Source: an uncultured Oscillospiraceae bacterium (lineage in GTDB: Bacteria > Bacillota > Clostridia > Oscillospirales > Oscillospiraceae). From it: a DNA stretch of 6,811 nucleotides. The stretch lies in contig CAAEKI010000265.1 of assembly GCA_900756495.1 (NCBI GenBank), positions 1-6,811 of the forward strand, given 5' to 3'. Numbering within the stretch: the first letter of the stretch is position 1; each line of letters begins with the position of its first letter. The translations under genes and the position numbers were made by a program. Under the pieces are notes generated by a model, which saw only the letters and a list, made by a program, of their open reading frames with translations, had not been told where the DNA came from and did no database searches. Below, in pieces: positions 1 through 6,021 of the stretch.

Positions 1-365
<365 letters not shown>

Positions 366-473
366 TGAGTCTCAGGTTAAGAGTAAGAAGTGCAGGCGCT
401 TGCTTGGTGGTATGGCGGTTACTTTGTTCAGTTTTGAGGGTGTGGATATTGCCACAGCTTCACAAAAGAGCAA
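366..473 (+). other. 23S-5S internal transcribed spacer
   Basis: This spacer of about 108 bp has no tRNA gene and no credible coding frame. Two hairpins can be read. ACCTGAG/CTCAGGT at 363-377 overlaps the last bases of the 23S gene. TGTGG/CCACA at 441-456 has a six-base loop (ATATTG). Such stems in rRNA spacers commonly take part in precursor folding or RNase processing; that role is inferred here, not shown. Confidence 0.75.
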
Positions 474-589
<116 letters not shown>

Positions 590-594
590 TAGGA

Positions 595-628
595 AACAGG
601 ACAGTCGGTAGGCTGTCCTGTTTTTTTG
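595..628 (+). terminator. Intrinsic terminator of the rRNA operon
   Basis: AACAGGACAG (595-604) and CTGTCCTGTT (613-622) form a perfect 10-bp stem around an eight-base loop. The 3' arm runs directly into a T-tract at 621-627. It lies a few bases after 5S and points rightward, as expected for the end of the ribosomal transcript. Confidence 0.93.
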
Positions 629-638
629 TTGTGATTGG

Positions 639-670
639 AACAAAAGAAAACCTCCCTTCAAAAGGGAGGC
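639..670 (-). terminator. Intrinsic terminator of the leftward SGNH hydrolase unit
   Basis: Read on the minus strand, CCTCCCTT (669-662) and AAGGGAGG (658-651) form a perfect 8-bp stem with a three-base loop. It is followed by TTTTCTTTTG. It begins about 11 bases after the stop codon of the gene ending at 681. It faces the rRNA terminator head-on, so the two convergent transcripts are separated by back-to-back terminators. Confidence 0.88.
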
Positions 671-680
671 TTTACAATGA

Positions 681-1340
681 TTAAGGCATCTGCTGTTTGA
701 TTAAATCCACCCAAGCGTCGGCAAAGGTGACCATTCCCGCTTTGTTGGGGTGCAGGCCATTGACCGTTTCATAGGTGACACCATGGGCGGCTAAGTCCAC
801 CAGATGGGCATGCTCCGCTTTGACACAGGTGCGGATGACCGTATTGTAGGCATCGATGTTTTGGAAATGTTCCGGCTCAATATAGTAGGGCCGGCCGGAA
901 GAGGGCGCTTGCCCCATACAAAGGGTACCGGCCCAGATCTCAGCCCCGGGATGGAAGCGATGAATCTTTTGTAGCATATCCGTGTAGTCCCGCTGGAAAG
1001 CATCCAGAGGAATGTCATTGGCCACGTCATTGATGCCGGTGTAGATCAGAATCATATCAGGGCTGTCCTCTTCCGTGGCCAGATTGCGAATCCGCCCCGG
1101 CAGCATCGCGGCATAGTGGCCGAGGTAGCTTACATAGGACCCGGAAAAGGAGTTGTTGCAAAGAACGCTGCCCCCTAACTTTTTGATGGCCTGCATCCAC
1201 CAGGTGCCCTCCGCAGAGTCAAAGCCTGAGTAGGAGACATAGCTGGGAGAATAGAAGCTGCCGAGCCTGGGGGTATATCCCTCAAAGGTGCTGATGCCAT
1301 CTCCTAAGATCGAGATCTTGGGCGCAGTTGCTTGAGACAT
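681..1340 (-). CDS. SGNH/GDSL-family hydrolase paralogue with substituted catalytic Ser and Asp (likely pseudoenzyme)
   Basis: This is a 219-residue protein of the SGNH/GDSL hydrolase superfamily (COG2755-like), with no signal peptide or membrane segment, so probably cytoplasmic. Its fold blocks are block I ILGDGISTFEGY (11-22), block II Gly67 in NNSFSGS, block III GIND (102-105) and block V NGLHPN (194-199). Family enzymes normally have GDS in block I and DxxH in block V. Here the nucleophile position is Gly15 (GGC, 1296-1298) and the Asp position is Asn194 (AAT, 759-761). Gly67, Asn104 and His197 are kept. The frame is otherwise intact. The start at 1340 is preferred over an in-frame upstream ATG (1394) because AAAGGAGG sits seven bases before it. 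It is the downstream member of a tandem pair with the gene at 1513-2175, sharing TWWMQ, LVDLAA and HPN segments. Substrate is unknown, and catalysis by the usual mechanism is doubtful. Confidence 0.9.
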   Translation of the reverse strand: MSQATAPKISILGDGISTFEGYTPRLGSFYSPSYVSYSGFDSAEGTWWMQAIKKLGGSVLCNNSFSGSYVSYLGHYAAMLPGRIRNLATEEDSPDMILIYTGINDVANDIPLDAFQRDYTDMLQKIHRFHPGAEIWAGTLCMGQAPSSGRPYYIEPEHFQNIDAYNTVIRTCVKAEHAHLVDLAAHGVTYETVNGLHPNKAGMVTFADAWVDLIKQQMP

Positions 1341-1512
1341 GGAAAGTCCTCCTTTATGATAGAATCCGAAGATAGGCTGAACTGATCCTACCAAAATTTC
1401 AGCAAAATAGATGTTGCGGCGGCATCATTTTTAGAATGAATTGACCGTACAAATTATATTATAGCACAGAGAAAGGGTCAGCGCAAAGAAAAGTGGAAAA
1501 AAGAGTACAAAA
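1341..1512 (-). other. Intergenic region between the two SGNH paralogues
   Basis: This 172-bp stretch lies between the stop of the upstream paralogue and the start of the downstream one. It holds a candidate leftward promoter, an inferred untranslated leader of about 110 nt and the AAAGGAGG ribosome binding site of the downstream gene. I see no convincing terminator after the upstream gene: T-runs are present at 1497-1522, but there is no strong stem. Readthrough into the downstream gene is therefore possible. Confidence 0.6.
1458..1486 (-). promoter_or_regulatory. Candidate sigma-70-type promoter for the downstream SGNH gene
   Basis: Read leftward, TTGCGC (1486-1481) is followed after 17 bases by a perfect TATAAT (1463-1458). 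The -10 box is strong and the spacing ideal, but the -35 matches consensus only in TTG. Transcription would start near 1450 and give a leader of about 110 nt before the ATG at 1340. It suggests the likely pseudoenzyme can be expressed on its own. Confidence 0.55.
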
Positions 1513-2175
1513 TTAAAAAAAGTTTCTGTCCTGTGAGGAAGCTTCCATTCCTTGGAGCCAGAGCCTGGCCAGCTGCGCCATGCCAGTTCCATTGGGATGG
1601 AATGCGTCCAGGGCATCGTAGCGGGAATGCATAGCGGCCAAGTCCACCAGCTGACAATCTGCCTGCGCCACGGCAGAGCGGATGGCCTGGTTGTAGGGGG
1701 CCAAACGCTGCACAAGACAGGAGAGGGAGCCCTGAGTCCCTGGAACGGCACCCAAAATCAATGTGCCGCAGCTGATCTGTGCGTGGGGATAGGTTTGCCG
1801 AAGACGGGAGAGCAGCTGCTGGTATTCCCGGAGGAACCCTTCTGGCGGCACATAAAAATTGGCGTCGTTGAGCCCGGCGTAGAGAAGGATGTGGTCTGGC
1901 GTGACGCCATCGACGGTAAGCTGTGCAATTCGACGCGGGGGAAATCCGCCCATGGTGCCCGCAGTGGAGATGGTATTGCCGGAGATGGAGAGATTGGAGA
2001 GAAGCCTTCCCTGGAGGGCACGGATCACCTGCATCCACCAGGTATCTTCCACTGTATGTACACCTGTGGCAGCGCCCAGATCCGGGGAGTAATGGGCAGC
2101 GCCCCAGGGAGAGTATCCTTGAAAGGTACTGATTGAATCCCCTAAGACAGAGAAATTTTTTTGTGTTCTGGCCAT
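1513..2175 (-). CDS. SGNH/GDSL-family hydrolase (complete catalytic set)
   Basis: This is a 220-residue SGNH/GDSL hydrolase-superfamily protein, probably an esterase or acyl-ester hydrolase of unknown substrate. Block I is VLGDSISTFQGY with nucleophile Ser14. Block II has Gly66 in SISGN, block III is GLND with Asn103, and block V is DAFHPN with Asp190 and His193. All residues expected for Ser-His-Asp catalysis and the oxyanion hole are thus present. No signal peptide, lipobox or membrane span is visible, so it is likely intracellular. The start at 2175 is supported by AGGAGG nine bases upstream. It lies upstream of, and is clearly homologous along its full length to, the gene at 681-1340 (shared ISTF.GY, TWWMQ, P.RI, G.ND, LVDLAA and HPN segments), consistent with an old tandem duplication. 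It is divergent from the rnf operon and shares its upstream region. No functional link to Rnf is evident. Confidence 0.92.
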   Translation of the reverse strand: MARTQKNFSVLGDSISTFQGYSPWGAAHYSPDLGAATGVHTVEDTWWMQVIRALQGRLLSNLSISGNTISTAGTMGGFPPRRIAQLTVDGVTPDHILLYAGLNDANFYVPPEGFLREYQQLLSRLRQTYPHAQISCGTLILGAVPGTQGSLSCLVQRLAPYNQAIRSAVAQADCQLVDLAAMHSRYDALDAFHPNGTGMAQLARLWLQGMEASSQDRNFF

Positions 2176-2210
2176 GGGTGTCCGCCTCCTGACGACAAAA
2201 TTCCGAGCTC

Positions 2211-2219
2211 AGTATACCA
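2211..2219 (-). promoter_or_regulatory. Candidate extended -10 promoter for the upstream SGNH gene
   Basis: On the minus strand TGGTATACT has a TGn extension followed by TATACT (five of six to consensus). The -35 region, about 17 bases upstream, is only T-rich and poor, which fits an extended -10 promoter. It would give a leader of roughly 30 nt before the ATG at 2175. Confidence 0.5.
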
Positions 2220-2284
2220 GGAACGGAGGAAAAAGAAAATAGTAAAAAACCCGAAAAGAAATTTTAGAGAATTTTGAATTCTGG

Positions 2285-2296
2285 AACAAATTTGTT
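2285..2296. repeat. 12-bp perfect palindrome, possible operator
   Basis: AACAAATTTGTT is a perfect palindrome about 11 bases upstream of the rnf -35 box. A second inverted repeat, AGAATT-TTG-AATTCT, lies just before it at 2268-2282. Together they could form a regulator site acting on one or both divergent promoters. AT-rich intergenic DNA yields short palindromes by chance, so this is weak evidence. Confidence 0.3.
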
Positions 2297-2307
2297 TGGA
2301 AAAGCAC

Positions 2308-2336
2308 TGGACAATTGGAGGCGTTGGCTTTATTAT
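2308..2336 (+). promoter_or_regulatory. Promoter of the rnf operon
   Basis: TGGACA (2308-2313) and TATTAT (2331-2336) are separated by exactly 17 bases, and each matches its sigma-70 consensus at five of six positions. An overlapping alternative, TTGGAG-17-TATAGT, lies a few bases further on. Transcription would start near 2343-2345, giving a leader of about 75 nt before rnfC. Confidence 0.7.
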
Positions 2337-2343
2337 ATATAGT

Positions 2344-2377
2344 GTTTTAGTCTCGCTGCGGACTGAGGCAATTTTTT
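2344..2377 (+). promoter_or_regulatory. Possible leader hairpin / attenuator before rnfC
   Basis: In RNA, 2344-2353 can pair with 2360-2369 over ten pairs (four of them G-U) around the loop CGCUGC. Two A bases and then six U (2372-2377) follow. The layout resembles an intrinsic terminator placed between promoter and first gene, but the stem is weak. The inferred transcription start falls right at its 5' arm, so the full stem may not always be transcribed. Confidence 0.3.
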
Positions 2378-2419
2378 GGGGAAAAAGAGAATTTGGCAAG
2401 GAAAAACAGAGGTGATGCT

Positions 2420-3739
2420 ATGAAGCAAATGTTTTACGGCGGCGTCCACCCCGCCGAGCACAAGGAAGCTACTGAGCAGAAACCGATCCAACCGCTGGCC
2501 AATGCCCCGGCGCAAGTCGTGATCCCGATGTCTATGCACATCGGCGCACCTTGCAAGCCCGTGGTGCAGAAAGGCGACACGGTGACGATTGGTCAGATGA
2601 TCGGTGCTACGGCGGGTCTCGGCGCACCCATCCACGCCAGTGTTTCTGGCACGGTTGTGGCGGTTGAACCCCGTCCCGGTACCGGCGGTGTGCCTACGCT
2701 TTCTGTCGTGATCGAAAATGACTTCCAAAACACCCTTAGCCCGGACTGCAAGCCCCGCGAAAACGCAGATGCACTGACCTCCCAGGAGATCATTGACATC
2801 ATCCGTGACGCGGGCTGTACCGGTATGGGCGGCGCGGGTTTCCCCACCCACGTCAAAATCAGCTCCGCAGTTGGCAAAGCAGACACCATTATTATCAATG
2901 GTGCTGAATGCGAACCTTACATTACCGCAGACCATCGTCTGATGCTGGAGCATGGCGAGAAAATTATCGGCGGCGTTCGGTTCATCATGAAGGCCCTTCA
3001 GCTGGACCACGCGTACATCGGCATCGAAGACAACAAGATGGACGCGGTGAACCATTTGAAGGAGCTGGTGGGCGGCGCCAAGGACATTACCGTTCAGGCT
3101 CTGCGCACGCGATATCCCCAAGGCGCTGAGAAACAGCTGATTCAGGCCATCACCGGCCGTGAGGTGCCCCCCGGCAAGCTGCCCGCAGATGTGGGATGCT
3201 GCGTCTTCAACGCGGCGACCACGGCGGCCATCTATGACGCTGTGGCACTGGGCCTGCCGGTCTATCAGCGGGTGATCACCATCACTGGCAGCGCCGTGAA
3301 GAACCCTGTCAACCTGTTGGCGCCTGTGGGCACCCCCTTCTCTCACCTGATTGAGGAGGCCGGCGGCTTTAACGGGACCCCCGCCCGGGTGATCTCCGGC
3401 GGCCCGATGATGGGCTTTGCCCAGTATGATCTGTCCGTCACCATGGGGAAGGCCAGCAACTGCGTGCTCTGCCTGAGCAAGGAGGATCTGCCCGCCACCA
3501 GCGAGAATCCCACCTGCATCCGCTGCGCACGCTGCGTCAACGTTTGCCCCATGCACCTGACGCCCCTCTTCATGAACATGTTCGCCAAAGCCCGCCGCTG
3601 GAGCGAGGTGGAGGAGTACCGGATCATGGACTGTATGGAGTGTGGCTGCTGTCAGTACATCTGCCCGGCCAGAATTCCTCTGGTGCAGCAGTTCCGTACC
3701 GCAAAGTTTGCCATCCGCCAGCAGGCGGCCAAAAAGTAA
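2420..3739 (+). CDS. rnfC: Rnf complex subunit RnfC (ferredoxin:NAD+ oxidoreductase, NAD+/FMN and 4Fe-4S subunit)
   Basis: RnfC is the peripheral cytoplasmic subunit of the Rnf respiratory complex, which passes electrons from reduced ferredoxin to NAD+ and conserves the energy as an ion gradient. The 439-residue length is normal. Domains in order: an N-terminal barrel-sandwich region (about 30-85), then a nucleotide/FMN-binding domain like the 51-kDa subunit of Complex I, with GMGGAGFPT at 135-143 and NGAECEPY at 160-167. An SLBB-type segment (about 295-345) follows, and last come two 4Fe-4S motifs, CxxCxxCxxxCP at Cys366/369/372/376 and Cys405/408/411/415. An extra Cys348-x-x-Cys351 pair precedes the first motif. 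The ATG at 2420 is chosen because AGAGGTGAT precedes it at proper spacing and the product then begins MKQMFYGGVHP, as RnfC proteins do. A TTG at 2393 is in frame but has no ribosome binding site. It is the first gene of the operon. Confidence 0.97.
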   Translation: MKQMFYGGVHPAEHKEATEQKPIQPLANAPAQVVIPMSMHIGAPCKPVVQKGDTVTIGQMIGATAGLGAPIHASVSGTVVAVEPRPGTGGVPTLSVVIENDFQNTLSPDCKPRENADALTSQEIIDIIRDAGCTGMGGAGFPTHVKISSAVGKADTIIINGAECEPYITADHRLMLEHGEKIIGGVRFIMKALQLDHAYIGIEDNKMDAVNHLKELVGGAKDITVQALRTRYPQGAEKQLIQAITGREVPPGKLPADVGCCVFNAATTAAIYDAVALGLPVYQRVITITGSAVKNPVNLLAPVGTPFSHLIEEAGGFNGTPARVISGGPMMGFAQYDLSVTMGKASNCVLCLSKEDLPATSENPTCIRCARCVNVCPMHLTPLFMNMFAKARRWSEVEEYRIMDCMECGCCQYICPARIPLVQQFRTAKFAIRQQAAKK

Positions 3740-3751
3740 GGAGGGGATAGC

Positions 3752-4807
3752 ATGGAAGAGTATAAACTGAGCGTAGCTTCCTCGCCGCACGCATCGTCTC
3801 CTGTTGGAACCAAGAATCTGATGCGGGATGTTCTGATCGCCCTGATCCCCGCGATGGCGATGGGCATCTATGTGTTTGGACCACGCGCACTGACCACCAC
3901 CCTGGTGTCGGTGATTTTTTGTGAAATCTTTGAGTGGGGATACTGCAAGCTGATGCACAAGCCCAATCCCTGCGGCGATCTGTCAGCGGCCATCACGGGT
4001 GTGCTGCTGGTGTTTGTATGTCCGGTCACGCTGCCCTATTGGACCATCATCATTGGCGACTTCTTTGCCATCGTGGTTGTCAAGCAGCTCTTCGGCGGCC
4101 TGGGCACCAACTTCCTGAACCCCGCACTGGCTGGCCGTGCATTCCTGATGCTGTGCTATCCTGTGCCCATGACCACCTGGGTGCTGCCCGGCAAAGAGAA
4201 CTGGGCTTCCGTCCTCTCTGCCACAGACGCGGTTACCGGTGCAACCCCCCTGGCCGTGGACTACATGAAGGGCGGCATCGTTCCCGAGGCCTCTGTGCTG
4301 GATATGTTCATCGGGAACATCGGCGGCTGCGTGGGTGAGGTTTCCGCCATCGCACTGCTCATCGGCGGAATCTACTTGATCGCCAAGGGCGTGATCCGGA
4401 TTCGGATTCCCGCCGCGTACATCATCACGGTGGCTGTTCTGACCCTGGTGTTCTCCCGGGCGCCCGAAGGCGTCAACGTCTTCTCCTGGATGCTCCGTGA
4501 GATTTTTGCCGGCGGTCTGTTCCTGGGCGCCTTCTTCATGGCGACCGACTATGTGACCAGCCCCAACACCCCCAAGGGTGAGGTGATCTTCGGCATCGGC
4601 GCAGGCCTGCTGGTGGTTTTCATCCGTTACTTTGGCGGGTATCCCGAAGGCGTTTGCTACTCCATCCTCATTATGAACATCTGCGTCTGGCTCATTGACA
4701 AGGCCACCCTGCCCAAGCGGTTTGGCGTCACGGCGGAGATGCGCAAGGCGGAGAAGGAGAAGGCAAAGGCCGCCAAGAAAGCTGCAAAGGAGGGCGCGGA
4801 AGCATGA
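3752..4807 (+). CDS. rnfD: Rnf complex subunit RnfD (membrane flavoprotein)
   Basis: RnfD is an integral membrane subunit related to NqrB. It carries a covalently bound FMN and is thought to form part of the electron and ion path. The 351-residue product starts with the SSPH segment typical of RnfD (10-13) and has multiple hydrophobic spans, starting near residues 25-65 and 78-112 and resuming after about 190. Conserved GTNFLNPALAGRAF lies around 118-131. The flavinylation motif DAVTGAT (159-165) fits the Dxx(S/T)GAT consensus, making Thr165 the expected FMN attachment site. The C-terminus (about 330-351) is an unusually Lys/Ala/Glu-rich charged tail. The gene starts 12 bases after rnfC with AAGGAGGGG ahead of the ATG. 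Its stop overlaps the rnfG start (ATGA at 4804-4807), indicating translational coupling. Confidence 0.97.
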   Translation: MEEYKLSVASSPHASSPVGTKNLMRDVLIALIPAMAMGIYVFGPRALTTTLVSVIFCEIFEWGYCKLMHKPNPCGDLSAAITGVLLVFVCPVTLPYWTIIIGDFFAIVVVKQLFGGLGTNFLNPALAGRAFLMLCYPVPMTTWVLPGKENWASVLSATDAVTGATPLAVDYMKGGIVPEASVLDMFIGNIGGCVGEVSAIALLIGGIYLIAKGVIRIRIPAAYIITVAVLTLVFSRAPEGVNVFSWMLREIFAGGLFLGAFFMATDYVTSPNTPKGEVIFGIGAGLLVVFIRYFGGYPEGVCYSILIMNICVWLIDKATLPKRFGVTAEMRKAEKEKAKAAKKAAKEGAEA

Positions 4808-5370
4808 GCACTGCGAAGAAAGAACCCGGATTGGCTATGCTGGTGATTGTTTTGGCCCTCATCTGTCTGGTGGTTGCGGCTTTGCTGGGCTTGGTCAACC
4901 AGGTTACGGCACCTGCCATCGCGGCCAACACAGAGAAGACCATCCAGGACTCCCTGAAGGTGGTCCTTCCCGCGGATAGCTATGAAAAAGTAGAGTATGA
5001 TGGCGGGGATATTACCCTGGATACTGGCACGGTGGTTCCCGTCCTGGCCGTCTATCAGGCCGGTGAAGAGGGCTATGTGGTGGAGACCAACTCCCCCAAT
5101 GGCTTTGGCGGCGCCATTGACATGATGGCGGGCATCAATTCCGCTGGCGAGGTAACCGGTCTGGCGATCATCACCCACGCGGAGACGTCGGGCTTGGGCT
5201 CCAAGGCGACGGACCCCGAGTGGCAGGCACAGTTTGCAGGCGCCACGGACATTGTGAGTGTCACCAAGGATGGCGGTACCATTGAGGCCATCACTGGTTC
5301 GACCATTACCTCCCGCGCAGTTTGCGACGGCGTCAACGCCGCCCGTGCTGTTGTGGAAGCACTGGGTTAA
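4804..5370 (+). CDS. rnfG: Rnf complex subunit RnfG (membrane-anchored FMN protein)
   Basis: RnfG is an NqrC-like subunit that carries a covalent FMN in an extracytoplasmic domain held by one N-terminal helix. In the 188-residue product, residues about 9-32 form a strongly hydrophobic anchor, and the rest is a soluble FMN-binding domain. SGLGSKATDPEWQAQF lies at about 136-151, and the flavinylation segment EAITGST is at 161-167, with Thr167 the predicted attachment residue. The usual consensus is Dxx(S/T)GAT, so Asp is replaced by Glu and Ala by Ser here. The start overlaps the rnfD stop and is preceded by AAAGGAGGG at nine bases. FMN attachment would need ApbE, which is not in the window. 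Confidence 0.96.
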   Translation: MSTAKKEPGLAMLVIVLALICLVVAALLGLVNQVTAPAIAANTEKTIQDSLKVVLPADSYEKVEYDGGDITLDTGTVVPVLAVYQAGEEGYVVETNSPNGFGGAIDMMAGINSAGEVTGLAIITHAETSGLGSKATDPEWQAQFAGATDIVSVTKDGGTIEAITGSTITSRAVCDGVNAARAVVEALG

Positions 5371-5385
5371 GGAGGGACCGAGACA

Positions 5386-6021
5386 ATGAATGTAAAGAAA
5401 CAATTTTTTGACGGCCTCATTAACCAGAACCCGTCCCTGGTGCAGCTGCTGGGCATGTGCCCCCTGCTGGCCATCACCACTTCGATGTTCAACGGTCTGG
5501 GTATGGGCTTGGCCGTTACCATCATTTTGACTTGTTCCAATGTGGTTATCTCCGCCCTGCGGAAGATCATCCCCAACAAGGTCCGTATTGCCTGCTACAT
5601 CGTGGTGATCGCTGGCTTCGTGACCATGGTTGACCTGCTGCTCAAGGGATTTGTCCCCGCGTTGTCCGAGAGCCTGGGCCTGTTCATCCCCCTGATCGTG
5701 GTGAACTGCATCATCCTGGGCCGTGCGGAGGGCTTTGCTTCCAAGAACAGCATTGGGGCCTCCGCTCTGGACGGCATTTTCCAGGGCTTTGGCAACATGA
5801 TCTCCCTGACCATCATGAGTATCATCCGTGAGTTCCTGGGCGCCGGAACCTTTGGCGGCGGTATCCTCAACGGCGGCGCAGGCTATCAGATCCTTCCTGA
5901 GGATGTGGTGGCACTGGGTATGATCCTCCCTGTGGGCGGCTTCCTGACCCTGGGTGTGGTCATTGCTACCGTGCAGTACTTTATGAGCAAGCCCAAGAAG
6001 AATAAGGAGGTGGCGAAGTAA
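5386..6021 (+). CDS. rnfE: Rnf complex subunit RnfE (integral membrane)
   Basis: RnfE is a homologue of NqrD and of RnfA. Together RnfE and RnfA form an inverted membrane pair that holds an intramembrane iron-sulfur centre and takes part in electron and ion transfer. The 211-residue protein is almost wholly hydrophobic, with about six membrane spans. The conserved cysteines are visible as LGMCPLLA (Cys25) and VVNCIILGRAEGFA (Cys108), the residues expected to ligate the cluster shared with RnfA. The short C-terminus SKPKKNKEVAK is basic. It starts 15 bases after rnfG with AAGGAGGG upstream, and its stop codon shares a base with the rnfA start (TAATG at 6019-6023). Confidence 0.96.
   Translation: MNVKKQFFDGLINQNPSLVQLLGMCPLLAITTSMFNGLGMGLAVTIILTCSNVVISALRKIIPNKVRIACYIVVIAGFVTMVDLLLKGFVPALSESLGLFIPLIVVNCIILGRAEGFASKNSIGASALDGIFQGFGNMISLTIMSIIREFLGAGTFGGGILNGGAGYQILPEDVVALGMILPVGGFLTLGVVIATVQYFMSKPKKNKEVAK

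Larger units (their letters stand above)
2176..2419. other. Divergent regulatory region between SGNH hydrolase and rnfC
   Basis: This 244-bp non-coding, AT-rich region drives leftward transcription of the SGNH genes and rightward transcription of rnf. It contains a leftward extended -10 promoter, a rightward promoter, two small inverted repeats between them (2268-2282 and 2285-2296) and a possible rnf leader hairpin. No credible coding frame was found; a minus-strand frame at 2142-2399 reads through the region but has no ribosome binding site. Confidence 0.75.

Noticed and set aside
366..473. tRNA gene in the 23S-5S spacer
   Set aside because: There is no T-loop GGTTCRA box or cloverleaf, only short hairpins.
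1497..1522. T-run on the minus strand after the upstream SGNH stop codon as a terminator
   Set aside because: Only tiny stems (about four base pairs) can be formed before the T-run, so an intrinsic terminator is not supported.
1478..2038. 186-codon minus-strand frame overlapping the upstream SGNH gene in another phase
   Set aside because: It overlaps almost completely with the real gene and translates to a low-complexity Arg/Pro/Ser-rich sequence, so it is a frame shadow.
1552..2136. 194-codon plus-strand frame opposite the upstream SGNH gene
   Set aside because: It is antisense to a gene with a full set of SGNH motifs. There is no ribosome binding site or recognisable domain.
2285..2296. 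Palindrome AACAAATTTGTT as a Rex (NADH-sensing) operator for rnf
   Set aside because: Rex sites have TTGT on the left half and ACAA on the right with a longer spacer. This palindrome has the halves in the opposite order, so naming Rex is not supported.
2333..3958. Long open frame (541 codons) on the minus strand opposite rnfC
   Set aside because: It runs antisense to rnfC, whose motifs are unmistakable. Its His/Arg/Gly-rich translation has no recognisable domain, and no ribosome binding site precedes it. It is a shadow of high-GC codon use.
4657..5403. 248-codon minus-strand frame opposite rnfD/rnfG
   Set aside because: It is antisense to two well-identified rnf genes, spans their junction, and shows no domain or ribosome binding site.
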